Source: Lineus longissimus
Taxonomy: Eukaryota; Nemertea; Pilidiophora; Heteronemertea; Lineidae
Reading direction: 5' to 3'
Assembly: GCF_910592395.1 (NCBI RefSeq)
Contig: NC_088312.1
Location: forward strand, 15,355,292-15,419,291
Length of the DNA: 64,000 bases
Under the pieces are notes generated by a model. That model did not search any database, was not told the DNA's origin, and saw only the letters and a program-made list of their open reading frames with translations. Shown here one piece after another: positions 1 to 12,700 of this stretch. Every line of letters begins with the position of its first letter. Positions within the stretch are counted from its first letter, which is position 1. A program made the position numbers and the translations under genes.

Positions 1-1632
1 GTGGGAGTCATACCCTCGGAGATTGTGAAAGACAACAGGAATATGCGTCTTTTTCGCGCTCAATCTTAGTTTCAGGTTGCAGGCATTGTGCGCGGCACCC
101 CGGTACTTACCCGTGATATGGCAGTGGTCTCTCACACTGTCCCCGTCTAGGAGTTTCCCGCACACGTGACAGTCCTGGGCAGCCTGGTGTGATGTGACGT
201 CATCGGTGGCCATCTCCATGGGTGCAGGTCGCGAAAGGGCAACTTTTATCCTGGCCTCCTCCTCACCAAGGCATTCCAGGAACCTCTTTGCGGCGTCTAG
301 ACCACGGTAAACAACGGGGGCCTCGGTGTGGCCATCGCACCTAACGACAACGTAGCCGAAGCCGCATGTCTCGTGGTGCTGAGTCTTCTGTGTGTTACTC
401 TTGGCTGGATCAAACTCAGCTCCTTCTATCTTTGTCGTGAGAGCCTCAAAGTCGGCATAGATGATGTATGGTGCCTTTAGTTGCTTGTGGTGGTTTACGA
501 ATCTCAACATCTTCTGGTCCTCCGCGGGCATCCTGGTCCTCATCGGTCTCCCATCTATTCCTTTACAGTCTGGCTTATGCCCCTCCAATAGGTCACTCCT
601 TGTGAAACAGTGAAGACATCTCTCACAGAAATGCTTACGCTCCTTATGTTTACTCTGATCGTGAAGTAGTCTATCCAAGTCTTTGATCCAGGTGTAATGC
701 TGCCTCTCTCCCTTTTCTACGAGAAGGAGGTTGGTTCTTTGCAGGTAGGCAGGTGCCTCACTGACACGAAGAGGATAGACACCATTATCGTAGCCAAATA
801 CATTGATTGCCAAGTCGTTTTTGGCCTCAACCGTCCCAACCTGACTGAGAGGTGTCGGGGAATCTACCCCTCGGAAATCCAGGGTATCCCGAAACGGCAG
901 GTAGCGCGAAATGCGATCGGAATGATCGGCTGCCGGGTACTTAGCCGACAACAGGGCCCACCGCAAGCAGTGGTCGTCTTTATTCTTCACATTAACAACT
1001 GCCTTTTTCCTCTTTACATGCACGGGTAAATCGATGTAAGAGCCCCAACGGAGCGGCTGATACCTAGCGATGTTGAGATAGAACTTGATCACCCTGTCCA
1101 CTCCCCACCCCGAGCCATCCCTCATGAAGTTCTCAATCCCCCTACTAATCTTCTCTTGAGCCTTATCCAACCCCTCATCTATATCTGTCGCCCTCAAGGC
1201 AGACTGTTGGTCCGAATAGAAGGTGGGAGTGGCCTCAATATCCTCTCCATTATTCCTCTCTTTCAGCATTCTAACATTGGCAGCCAACTGAAACTTGACG
1301 CCATTGAGGTCCAGAATCTCCTCGCTTATCTTCCTTTTTGTGGCCCCCTTAACAGCCCTCATGAATTGCGAGGGATCAATCCCACCTTTATCGCCTACTT
1401 CTATCACCCAGCCTCTCAGGTAGTTACCGACAGCGAATGGTGTGCGTATATATTTCGAGACGTCTGCCTCCGACGCTTGGATGGGACGCTCTGGCGGGGC
1501 AGGGACATGTTCCTCCCTTTTTGGGGCGGCTACTGGCCTCGCTCTCAGCGCGCGCAAACCTTCCGCATAAGTCACCTGACTTATCAAGCCCTGCCGCAGC
1601 AATTCCGTTAGTTCGCCGACTGCCGTGTCCAT
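1..1632 (-). CDS. Polinton/Maverick-type DNA polymerase B, N-terminal part (runs off window)
   Basis: One uninterrupted minus-strand frame runs from an ATG at 1632 to base 1 (544 codons, no stop), so the C-terminal polymerase half lies outside the window. Seen in order: a variable N-terminus; a conserved block near residues 200-330 typical of polymerases encoded by Polinton/Maverick elements; a C2H2-like zinc motif starting at Cys336; exonuclease motif I (YADFEA, Asp394); an HNH/endonuclease-VII-like segment (DHCHITGKYRG, from Asp502); then exonuclease motif II (FHNLRGYD) at the edge. Family knowledge: these enzymes are protein-primed B-family polymerases that replicate the element in the nucleus. 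The HNH-like insertion between ExoI and ExoII is a known but less usual variant. The open frame suggests a young or functional copy. The start is the first ATG after upstream stops; it could also be a coding exon of a longer gene. Family assignment is from motif recall, without a search. Confidence 0.82.
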   Translation of the reverse strand, partial: MDTAVGELTELLRQGLISQVTYAEGLRALRARPVAAPKREEHVPAPPERPIQASEADVSKYIRTPFAVGNYLRGWVIEVGDKGGIDPSQFMRAVKGATKRKISEEILDLNGVKFQLAANVRMLKERNNGEDIEATPTFYSDQQSALRATDIDEGLDKAQEKISRGIENFMRDGSGWGVDRVIKFYLNIARYQPLRWGSYIDLPVHVKRKKAVVNVKNKDDHCLRWALLSAKYPAADHSDRISRYLPFRDTLDFRGVDSPTPLSQVGTVEAKNDLAINVFGYDNGVYPLRVSEAPAYLQRTNLLLVEKGERQHYTWIKDLDRLLHDQSKHKERKHFCERCLHCFTRSDLLEGHKPDCKGIDGRPMRTRMPAEDQKMLRFVNHHKQLKAPYIIYADFEALTTKIEGAEFDPAKSNTQKTQHHETCGFGYVVVRCDGHTEAPVVYRGLDAAKRFLECLGEEEARIKVALSRPAPMEMATDDVTSHQAAQDCHVCGKLLDGDSVRDHCHITGKYRGAAHNACNLKLRLSAKKTHIPVVFHNLRGYDSH

Positions 1633-2119
1633 TTTCACTCTGTATTCTCTATGGAATCTATCTCTCTAAATAGGAAATTTCACCATGTTGAGGGCGTCAG
1701 CTTTCCCTTGGGTAAACGAGAATGGGTGGCCGGGCCCTGACTTTAACGAGTCTCAGTCGAGCAGCGACCACAGTGTTATCAGCTATCTCAAACCTCATTA
1801 GTCTCATATACTGATAGATTGCGACACTTTAGAACGTTCCCGAGAGTTGTATCGTGAGATCGCCTGACTTACCAGTGGGGAAACCCACGGACATTATTAT
1901 TGTGTGCAATAATGAACTTTAGCCGGATTAGAGGCTCTCGATGGACTTGTAAATATGTGTACATAGTTAACATGTTATACGAAGTGGGTTTCTGGAGCAC
2001 CCTCTGCTGGGGGGGTTGCAAAGGGTGCACTTCGCTATAAGCTACATTTTTCAGCTATGGGGTGGTCCAGAATCCCCATTTTTATCTATGGGGGTGGTCC
2101 AGAACCCCCACTTTGTATA
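1633..2119. other. Non-coding spacer between Polinton polymerase and BEL fragment, with short GC-rich repeats
   Basis: No gene seen. Two near-identical ~37-bp direct repeats lie at about 2055-2118, each containing GGTGGTCCAGAA followed by a C run. A related sequence in opposite orientation occurs near 1986 (GTGGGTTTCTGGAGCACC). This may hold the polymerase promoter and the junction where the BEL element was truncated. No clear terminal repeat of either element was found. Confidence 0.4.
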
Positions 2120-5100
2120 CTACTCAAGTGGATCAAAGAGAGTTGACAGATGAGACAATACAGACCTCTTAGTCAAAGACGAGTCAGGTGGATCCTTCAC
2201 CTTGAAATGAATAAAATCAGTGCTATGATCCCAAGAGACCCCAAGGGTCTTGACGCTATCGTTACCGCTACCTCCAAGACTAATAGACTCACCACTATGC
2301 ACACTAGCTGGCTGACCTTCAGGTTTACCGATACCACGAGAAATGTACCACTCCTTGACTCTGAAGCTCCCTGTCGCTAGGATTTCATCAAGATCACTCA
2401 TCTTGCCTCGGGCAACGTCTGTCTTTCCACAGGAATGTATCAGGTCGTCCACGTATCGATCTTCTTCTAGGACCTGGGCAGCCTCCGGATGAGACGTCTT
2501 GTGGCGCTCAGCTATCTTCAACATCACTAGGCTCGCCATGTCAGGGGATGATCGATCACCAAATGCAACTCTGGTCAGCTTGAAGATTTCAGGGTCTCTT
2601 GTGTCACCCCGGTTTCGCCACAGAAAACGATGTACCTCGGTATCCTCAGGCTTCAACAAAATCTGAAGGAACATTTTAGAGATGTCACCCACAATAGCAA
2701 CTAAGTCCTCCCTGAACCTAAGCAATACTCCAAACAAGTTTCCAATCAAATTTGGGCCCTTATATAGAAAAGAATTTAAGGAGACACCCTGGAACTGACA
2801 AGCTGGGTCAAAGACTACTCTTAGGGGTGTTCTGAGTTTATCAGGACGGTATATGCCATGATGCGGCAGATAAAACCTAGGCCTCTTTTCAAGATCACAG
2901 GGGTCAACCCTTACGGCCCATCCCTTGTCGACATACTCCTGGACGGCGGCATCATAAAGCAAAGCATTCTCTTGAGTAAGAGACAGACTCCTTTCCAAAG
3001 AGATTAGCCTCTTCTTGGTCAGGCAATAATTGCCAGGCAAGAGACAGGGATCTCTCTTCCAGGGTAAACCGATCATGTATCGGTCCCCCTCCAGACTCAC
3101 AGAGCTCTCCAACAGCGCTAGAGACTTCCTGTCCTCTGAGGACATGGGATCAACAGGGCATTGACAAGTTGGGGCTCTGACCCCAAGCACCTCCAGATCA
3201 TACAAGTCAGACATATCGACCTTCCAAACCAGATTCACAGACAGCCGCTTAGGGGCCTTCCCCTCAGAACCGATTACATACCAACCCAGTGGGATGCGCT
3301 TGGCTATGGGCTCAAAATCCAATCCACGCCTGACCTCTTCCTCTGAGTGGAGATGACTGTACTGAACCCCCAATATTAGGTCGACTGGACCACCAGGGTG
3401 GGAGATGTTCAAATCCCTGAGATAAAAAAATGAATGCAAATATTCCATGTTCAAAGGTGGGACCTCAGATACTGTGCAATCCATCTCATGAGCCTCAACT
3501 AAGTGCTCCTCCCCTCCATCCAAATGGGAAATCCAGAACTTTAGTCTACGACTATCCTGCTGGCCCTGCTGTGACCCACCAACAACTTGAACTTCAATGG
3601 GCTCGTTCTTGCCCTGGAGGCGCAAACCTCTCGCAAAATCCCTCCGGATAATGTTGGTCGTTGACCCTGAATCAACCAAGACATTCCCCTACCTGATCCT
3701 ACCATTCTCAGCCCTGAACAACACCCTAACTACAGGCAGGATACCATTTTTGTCAATAGCCGCTGTGGCAGAACCTGAAAAAGGAGCAGACTGGACAATC
3801 GGAGGTGGAGAGTCAACATGTAGCATCACATGATGCCACCTAGTGCATCCAGCTTTCCCACATTTCCTCTTCGACCTGCAGTCTTTAGATCGATGACCCC
3901 TGACTAGACATGAAAAACACAGATTATGTGTCTTGACAAGATTGTGACGTTCTGAGACTGAATTACTGACAAATGTGGGGCACTCAGGCACCTTGTGTCG
4001 CTCAGAGTAGATGTAACACTTATACTTGACAGCCTGCGCAGCAAAGGAGCGACTACCGGTACCTTGCTTTTCATACTTACTACCAGCAACACCCTTGTCA
4101 GTGGAGCGGAGATCCCCAAAGTCTGGGTCGCACTTTGCCCTGACTTTCTTGCGTAGGAAATCAGACAGATCGGTTATTGATTGCGGGCGTATAGGGTCAC
4201 GCTCGCGAATGTGGGCCGCTGTGTCCTGCCACTTGTCAATGAGGTAATCAAGGAGACGCTGGACGATGCGGCGTAGAGTTGCAACGGCGTTCACATCAGC
4301 GAAGTACTGGAGGCGCTACAGACCTGCGATGACATTAATAACATCAATGGAGAAATCACGAAGTGCATCTCTAGAATTATCAATCTTTTTACCCCTTCAA
4401 TTATCAATTCTATCAATAAAGGCACGAGCAACTACACTGCGGGCCCCAAATTGGTCCTTAAGTTGTTTCAACGCGGTTGCATACATCACACCTGCACATC
4501 CTAAACCAGCTATCAAACGTTCAGCATCACCAGAGAGATGCATTCTCAATTGCGCAAGACGGGCATTATCTTAGAGATGTGGTTTCTCATGAATGTGTAG
4601 TTTAAAGCTATCGATAAAGTCTACATAATCGATCGCTTTACCGCTGAACGATTTTATCTTTAATGTAGGAATGTCTCTACCCGCCTCTATGCGATAGAGG
4701 GCAGACGCTATAGTCAATTCACCACTGACACCACCGGGCAATACCGTCTCTTGAAACTCCACCAGCTCATCGATCCACCGGTCGAAGGTGGGCTCTGGAT
4801 CCAACGCGACTCCGGCAGATAGTCGAACACCAGACCGAATCGAAGACGGGCTGGCAAGCGGTACACCAATGGACGGTGTACTTGACAGCGACAATGGACC
4901 AGCAGCAGTCATCACTGGGGACAAGCCGGGTGTCGGACCAAAACCAGGTGGCAACGCAGCAGGAACAGTCGGCAGCGAGGCGGAAAACAGCCCAGGAGGG
5001 GCCGTCGTGGCAGCAGCAGCAGTAGTACCGCTTGGCAGCGACACAGGAACCAGTCCAGCAGGGGGCGACGTGATGACAGCAGTGACTGGCGGCAATGACA

Positions 5101-5503
5101 CAGGAACCAGTCCAGCAGAGGGCGACGTGGTGACAGCAGCACCGGATGCAGGCCCACTAGTAGAAGCTGTGGGGGAAGGTGGCCGAGCTTTGGCCAGCTT
5201 CGATTGATGGGCAGCGGCTTCATCAATAAAGTTGTAATACACCTCAATCAGTTCCGCCTCCCAATGAACAAATGCATCAGCATCCGTCGAATCTTCCTCC
5301 ACCAGCGAAATCATATCAGTATTGATGTCACATGCCTGTCTAAAGTCCGCTGCAAGGGCATCCAGTTCTCGCTCAAGTCTCAGCAGCGAAATCGTGTCCT
5401 TATCGATGTTCTCTTTAAGGCGGTTGATAGCCCTCGCGCAACGGGCACGCAGTCCTTTGCGTTTGCTCTTTAAGTCTTCCATCGGCACCATGTCGATCTT
5501 CAC
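2120..5503 (-). pseudogene. BEL/Pao retrotransposon gag-protease-RT, truncated and with in-frame stops
   Basis: Minus-strand remains of a gag-pol polyprotein in one reading frame interrupted by at least four stops (near 4571, 4425, 4317 and 3686). Order: N-terminal gag with a helical region, then a long Pro/Ala/Thr/Ser-rich segment (about 5180-4800); the DUF1759-type capsid region (from about 4780); a zinc knuckle (CFSC...GHRSKDC, about 3920-3860); an aspartyl protease motif (VDSGSTTNI, about 3675-3650); and a reverse transcriptase with its catalytic YVDD box (RYVDDLI, about 2460-2435). The frame stops at 2120 just after the RT (LFDPLE), where BEL elements normally continue into RNase H and integrase, so the 3' half and LTR are missing. 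A TGGTGCCGA near the start resembles the primer-binding site of the BEL copy at 35 kb; this may be chance. The stops and truncation mark a dead copy. Confidence 0.88.
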
Positions 5504-7441
5504 CAGTGCAGAAGCAGGATTCAGAAAAGAATCGTGGAGACAGGGATGGAAAACTCAACAATTCGATTTCTAATCTTCTTTTAACACCATAACATGGGGT
5601 TTTCCGAAATAGTACAAACATGTGTCACAATCAGAAACAGTACATCACAACCATACTTGTAGTATACAAATGTCGTCAAATTTGTCTTTCCTACAACATG
5701 GTCTTACACGGAGAACTAAAACCTACATATTACTGTCACACAGATCATTGAAAGCAGTCCTGAATATTCTCACAACTTAGTACATGACATAATGATATTG
5801 GTACTGTAAAATCGCTGGGAGACGTTGCTCCTCTACACAGAGTGCATGCTCAATGCATAGATGTACGCATCGCACGAGGCGCGCACTCATCGAAACTTCT
5901 GGTGAAGCATTCAAGACAACGGACAATCAAACCTTGATTCTGATGTACACCTTTAACTATTCTGAATGACAGTGGGCTAGGGGTTTCTATACATATTTTG
6001 CTTTTACCTGAACCTTGAAACCTCCCGATTCAAACCATAAAGAGTTACAAAAAACCACAAAAAAGAGGGACGAAGTCCGCGAAGACCTTCCCTGACAAAT
6101 CGAAATGGCTGAAGCGCATGTTACGTCATCGCAACTCACGGACGCGGGGTTGTCTCAGCGCGCGCGCACAAGTTAAAGTTAGCGAGGGAACATGTCAAAG
6201 GTGACGATAGGCAAATAACTGGGAAAATAGGCGCAATATTCAAAACAATCATGTTGCAAAGGCACTTATGAAAATACAAAATCTGAAGTAGGAATATGTT
6301 CACTAAACCTAGATCATGAACTGTATGAAATAATGTTGAATTATTTGAAGAATTACAGGATATACACCACTTTGAAATTTAGCCGAAAACTGTTACAAAA
6401 CTACCTATTGCTCAGTGTATTTTTTAATTCTCAAATTGGGGGAGGGGGGATTAGGAAATCGGCACCAACGATGGTCTCTCGTTTCATGCTGTGGGCTATA
6501 ACTGAAACAATTTTCAATAAAAAAATTTGATATGAAAGGTCCGAACAATGAACAAACATTAATTCAGGAGGTAATTTTTTTTTAAAGTACTCATTTGTAT
6601 TTTTCTTAAAAAGTATGCTCAGCAATCCTAAAAATTTTTTCCCTGTAAAGAACCAGTACTCTTCCATTACCCATAAAAATATGGGATTCATAGCTTTGTA
6701 ATCAGGAACGTTATTAATTATCATTTAGGGGTTATTCACACAGGTCCAGAAATGACGAAAATCTTGTTTTTGGAAGAATTTTTTTCTCACTCATTTAAAT
6801 TGGTAAAATGCAAAATCCGAAACGATAGTCCATAATGGGGACCGACGAACTAAATATCAAGACCACAAAAAACGAATACCTTTTGTTTCCATCGAGAACA
6901 GTCAACATCGACTTTTTGACAATTTTACTGAAACTTACGAGATTGATACAAGTTATTGAAAGTCATGTAGATTTCTTAAAACATGACCAATCGATGTAAT
7001 TCGACTTTTGTGATGAAGGGTACTATCTCTTCAAGTTGTTAGAATTCTTTTGTAAAATTTCTTTAATGTTATTTAATGGCCGGTTACCACAGAAACCAAT
7101 AAATAGTGTTATACAGCAACAACAGTTAATTTGGGGCTTTAAAAAAATCCTGTTGCCTCTATTCACATGATTTTACCCAAAGTATGGAGACTGTTGCTGT
7201 GATGGATCCAAAAATTGTTTCATGTTGTTCCGATTTATTTTCTATAGACTTATATTGGCATTTATGAACGCCAAAATAGGGGTAAAGTCAGCAGAGTGTT
7301 TACAATTTGATATTGTAAAAACTTATTCAATAGCCTACACAGTACCTCATGAGAGTAACTGGTAGATTAAATCTTGCAGAAAAGAATGCATTTTGTCGCG
7401 TTGAGTTAAGACTTATATTGCCAAAGTTATTGCAGTTTTTG

Positions 7442-7471
7442 TAACCCTAACCCTAACCCTAACCCTAACCC
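7442..7471. repeat. Interstitial telomere-type repeat (TAACCC)5
   Basis: Five perfect TAACCC units, the complement of the TTAGGG telomere repeat used by deuterostomes and many other animals. It lies inside the window with ordinary sequence on both sides, so it is not a chromosome end. Such short runs can come from break repair or from telomere-like transposon tails. Confidence 0.95.
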
Positions 7472-7689
7472 ATTACTTTAACTGGGAAAACTAAGTCCAA
7501 CCACTATAGTGACGTCTTATAGGTAGGGTATTTCCCGAGGAACCCCAGCTGTTCCAAGTAACGTCTGCCTCCTACCGGTTCGGGAGATCGAACTTGAAGA
7601 TTTATCCCCCCCCCCCCATCCCCCGGGATGCATATAGAGTATATGTTGGCGCAAAATCCCCTTATTTTCAAGAGTGTAAGTTAGACAAA

Positions 7690-7795
7690 GAGACCTGCTA
7701 GATTCCCACACCCACTGTGGGCTCAAACCAGGGACCTCTTGACCACTAGCAAATTGTCTGAGCAACCAGTCCACATGAGCAAACCAATAGTGTGA
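7690..7795 (-). repeat. tRNA-like (SINE head) sequence
   Basis: The minus strand has an A-box-like segment (GGTTGCTCAGACAATTTGC) followed about 25 bases later by a good B box (GGTTTGAGCCC), the two internal RNA polymerase III promoter elements of tRNAs and tRNA-derived SINEs. The stems do not fold into a full tRNA. A related piece, beginning with the same CCCACAGTGGG core, occurs near 8198. Likely a degenerate SINE. Confidence 0.4.
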
Positions 7796-9793
7796 AAAAT
7801 AAGATTGATTCCAGCCATCACATACATGTTACCAAAAATAATCTGTTCCCTCTGATCCGCATCCGTAGAATTCCATTCCAATGTATTAGATGCCATACCA
7901 GACATGGCATGTGACGTAATAGGGTGTAACCCCCCCCCCCCCCCCCCTTGTCAAGTAGGCCCTTCTGAATCGATCTTAATGATGGAGTCGCCACAAGTCC
8001 GTATTTCGAAAATTGTAACGTTTTTTTCATAATTTGTTTTCAAAAGACCCTATCCTCGACCTGATACCTATCCTGATCTCGATCCCGGAAACGGGATAGC
8101 TGAATCTTCAATTGTCAGCTGGTCACGGCACCAATTTGAAGATTCGAAGATAAATAGATGAGGCAGACCGTTTTGGGAACTGATTACCCACAGTGGGACT
8201 TGAAAAACTAGACAGATTCCGAGATGCGTATATATATATGTATATACACGTACACGTTCACCATCAGTTAGGTGTTCTTACATTTTTTACCGAGCTAAGT
8301 GCCTTTTGTTGTTAGCCAGCTTAAGCGTACCAACAGTGTATATGTGGGTGTAGATTACCCCAAAGGACGAATGAATGCATTGTATTGCAGTATCTACACC
8401 GGTTTTCATATTCGTGTTTTCAACGATAAGGTGGACTTTTGTCCATAACTTTTTAGTGAGTTGCGTGTCCTCTGATGGCCTTGACATCAAGTCCCCCTAA
8501 TTAATTGGGTCATTTTGTATATGTCCCCCTATAACATCGTTAGTTACTGTAAAGGTTTGATATTTTCCTAATACTTCCTAACATAGTGCACTGGATCATT
8601 CAACTGGGTAAGGTGCCATAAAGACCTCGCCCAGTCGCCGAAGTTGGTCTTTTGGATATAAAGTTTTCATCCAATTTGAAGGTTTCTATAGAGAAATGTC
8701 ATTTTTTGACTGAACGTCGTTTTTAAACATGGTTTAAATATTGAACAGACATTTGGTGCCAAACAGGTTCTCTCCAACACTGGGTTCAGCGCGGTGGCAA
8801 GGTGGTTAACAATTTAATTTTGGTTATAGCTTCATGACGACAGTGTAATAATTCGGGCATACAAAAATGCGGTATGCGGTAATAATTGGCAACGGGTACG
8901 GTGATATCGCATATGACAACTAGACTTATTCAGGAAAATGGTTTACTCCAAAATATTCATACTTCTTCAATTGGATCGCTATAGGCCTATGGGAACCATT
9001 TACAAAACGTGTACCATCAATGATTAGAGAAGTAAAAAATCAAAGCCCCTGTGTATACCAGTAAATTGGTTTAGGGGGACAGTAAGCCTATAGGCCTCCC
9101 CGATTATGGGGACCACAATCGAGTTATGGGGACAAATCAATTACCATATATGTAGATCAAGACGTTAACGAAAATATGTCTGATGTGAAAGACAACCGAT
9201 TTGAATAATGCCTAATTTATTACAGCCCACCCTCACTTGTCGGGATATCAAATAAAATGAAAATGAAAAGTTATTTGATATTTGAAAAGGATTTTTCCAG
9301 TGGGTTGACCTAAGATATCCGTTTCACCCAAACAGAACAAATACATAGTGTTCGAGATTGAAATCCGTGCGGTTTCCAACGATATGAATGGGCAGTCCTG
9401 TTCCAAAATATAACGGCAAGGACTTTGTTTTTCCGATAGGTGTCTCTTATATCTCGCTTTATATAGTTACAACTGCGGCTTTTCGTCACTTTATCGTGCC
9501 TTTAAGAATTGGGTTCCTATGGTAGACTTACTCTGTCCAACATTTGCCCACACATCGCTCAGCTCCGGACTATTCTGAACTTGCCGCGAAAATGCCGAGG
9601 AAGGTCACATGACGGACAAAAATAGATTCATATGAGAAACTTGCATAAATTAACAAACCCCTCGCTTGGTATTTCGAATTATTGTGAACTCGCTGTTCCG
9701 CTCTTCATGCTCTTGTCTCAGAGGCTACACATTGCCTTTCTTCATCACTTTCGTGTGTTTATCGAGGGTTACCTTGCTGTGTTATCACCAAAC

Positions 9794-12700
9794 ATGAATA
9801 ATGGTACAGTGTCGAAAAAGATAGGTAAAAAACGTACAGTAGGAACTGCTACGGACTCGCAGGATCAGCCGACGGATGATTCGGGACCTCCGTCTTCTCC
9901 GATATCGTGTTCACAAAAAAGCGTGGAGGATGAAACCACTGCAACGAGTTCGAGTTCTTCACAAGATTGCGAAGTTGAAGTATTCGGTGCGAGAAAGAAG
10001 AAAATAAGTCCAATAAAACTGCCAGCATCGGCCAGATCATGGAAGGATGATACTTGGTGGGCTGATGGGGACGTGCTTATGGGGTCTCCTCTGGAGGTAT
10101 TGCGCATAAAATACGATAGTGAATTCATTGACAATGGCGCTGACGACGAGCATGACTATATGAGGATATTCGAAATGGCCAATGTGAAGATCGACCAAGA
10201 CCTGGAAGAAAAAATTAACAAAAAGCAGGAAGAAATGACTAAATGGTTACCCGAGAAGTTCAACATCGAAAATCTGGACTTCGAAGACACAGAAATATTG
10301 AAATTAAGCATGAGCTTCCTAATATATATAATGGATAAAAAAAAAAACGCCTGTAAACGCCGAGGTTGGAGGTTAGTGTGCTGCGGGCTTTAGGCTTTTT
10401 CAGAATTTTTTGAGTGAAAGTCAGTCTTTTCTTATAACATTGAAGAAACATCCCAAAATTTAGAAGAAAGCTGCAGAAAAATCACAGAAAGAAAATTAAA
10501 AGTGACCATCGTGGGATTTGAACCCGAGACGTCATGGTCTGAGACCAATGCTGTATTCACTGGGCCACAGCGCCCTTTTTGATAGTAATTGGCCTAAACT
10601 CGATCTTACGAGTGGACCTTTCGTTAATGTTATACTTCAAAAGCATATTCACCCAGGGTACTAAAAAGCCATTGATAGCTTCAAAGATGCATGCACTGTC
10701 ACTGTGGCCTTAGTGTAAACTCTAAGCTGTGACTCGGCGCAGTTGTCTGAGTTGAGAGAAAAAAACATTTTGGGAATCGCAGAAGAATGCTGTACCTTTA
10801 GCATTCTGACCTACATGTCATGCATGTAGTAGGGATACGGCTCCCGTACCTCTAGACAGTGCGTTTTCAGAAGTAAATGAGTGACAGTCACTGACACCAT
10901 CCTTTTGGACTGCTGTACATACATTGAAATAGTCAATGCACTACTAGTACTAGTACGTTGAATTTGGACACTTTCCGCTCTACAGTTTATTTCTAAACCA
11001 ACTGAATAAAAGGTTGAGGGTTTTTTTTGTGCATCTACTAATGGGCCAAAAATGAATGAGAAATGGCGAGAAACAAAATGTGCCCTATCCAGGGGATCAC
11101 GCTAATGGCCATCAGCCAGGTCAACGGGCTTCGCTGACAAGTCATGCAAGTGTACACTTTATTTTCAAGCCAGTACATGAATACACGGGAGTTCTGCGCT
11201 TCATAATTCATTTTATTTTCTAAAATTCTTTTTCAGCAACATGGATCAACAAGGGTACTGGATATATCATGGATGTATGGCATTCCTTAAAAGATTGAAA
11301 AGTATCTTTGAAATGTGTTTAGCCCAACCACCTGCAAAACCTGATGAACAGACCTTCACTTGGCTTTTCTGTACATTTACACAGATGCTATCAATTGATT
11401 TGCCGTAAGTTTTTAGCTCAGCTGACAAAGTCAGCGGAGCTAGTCAAATAGCTATTCAATTGGTGTCCGTCCTTCCTTCCATCAATCCTGTCATCCTTCC
11501 ATCTAGCCATCTGTAGACAAAGTTGGGCATTTTGTAATCATACAACCGAGGCACTTCAAATCTAGTCTTGCTTATAATCACCGCAGAAAATGTTGCTTAC
11601 GGAAAAAAATTCGGCGATTCGACTCAAATTCAGCTCCCCAGGGGGCAAAATGCGTAAATGAAAGAACAATTTTTTGATGCTCTATTCCAGCAGATAAAAG
11701 CTTGAAGTAAAGTTGAAAAGGTCTTCATGATACAGAAGTTTTGATATAAAATAGATTAGTGTCGATTTATATCACCAGTTGGCGGTAGTGAGCAAAACTG
11801 TTGTTTGACCCCGGATGACCCCGCTTTAAATTTCCCGCCGAGGTTACCTGGAGAACTATCATCAAGAAAATGGCGGCGACCTTTTTATTTCTACCGGAGC
11901 GATGATTTGTAAGTGACAAATTTTCTTATTTAAGCCTTTACAGAAATGTATTTTGGTACGAAACTTCACACGTTTATAGAAAAGATCAACGAGAATGTCT
12001 TCAAATGCCCTCATAACGATGAGTTCAACGGAATTTGGTCAAAACAAACTTCGAATGGAGTCAACTTTCTTTGCGAAATTGAAGCGACGACCTCATTATG
12101 GTCTCCACACTCTCAGTGGAGACCATCTTGATATCACTAGGTAGGTAGGTTCTGTTTCTTGTTCTTCTTCCACAAAACATTTATGGAGCTTGTCCAGCCA
12201 AACTGCTGAATAGATCAAGGATCAATCACTCCAATCCCATTGAAGGAAATTCGATGCATGGAATATCACAAAAAGATTTTCAATATTCTCATTATTTCCA
12301 TGACTTTGAAGCATTTTTTGCTGAGGTTCGTCTGATCGTCTTCTCCCAACATGCCGAAGCCGCGATTCAATCTGACATGCACAGAGGCGAGATTCTGACA
12401 CATTTGCATAAGCTCCGCCCCACCATAATGACGTCATTCTTCTCATGGCCGAACCGATCCACATGGAGTTGGTCGAGCGAAGAACGCGTTAGCAGTTTAG
12501 TGACTGTTGAATGTAGAAATCAAGGGTAGGGAGCCAAAGTAATAGCCTTAAATGCTTATCGATAATCCATCCTGCCCATCTAAAATAGTTTGGGTGCTGT
12601 TTGAATGATTATTGAGCGTGTTATTTTGAGAAAGAGCGAGCGTCCGGAAATAGATCATGCGTGAATCGGCATGCAGATAGGCGAAATTTCCTCGCTATTC

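Larger units (their letters stand above)
5504..9631. other. Gene-free AT-rich stretch
   Basis: No coding region is supported. No LTR for the BEL pseudogene could be recognised in 5504-6100. Contents that stand out are the telomere-type repeat (7442-7471), a tRNA-like repeat near 7690-7790, C runs at about 7608 and 7930, and a short TA-rich microsatellite near 8228. The last few hundred bases are probably promoter and 5' UTR of the spliced gene that follows. Confidence 0.5.

Noticed and set aside
697-1673. Plus-strand ORFs over the left edge
   Set aside because: They are shadows of the long minus-strand polymerase frame, which has clear motifs.
4788-5207. Plus-strand 139-codon Gly/Ala/Val-rich ORF
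   Set aside because: Antisense of the repetitive Pro/Ala/Thr-rich part of the BEL gag; composition follows from the other strand.
5504-6100. LTR of the left BEL pseudogene
   Set aside because: No TG...CA-type border or second copy could be found, and the 3' side is truncated.
10501-10575. Functional tRNA gene
   Set aside because: A and B boxes are good, but the acceptor stem does not pair and the anticodon stem is faulty; annotated as a tRNA-derived repeat.
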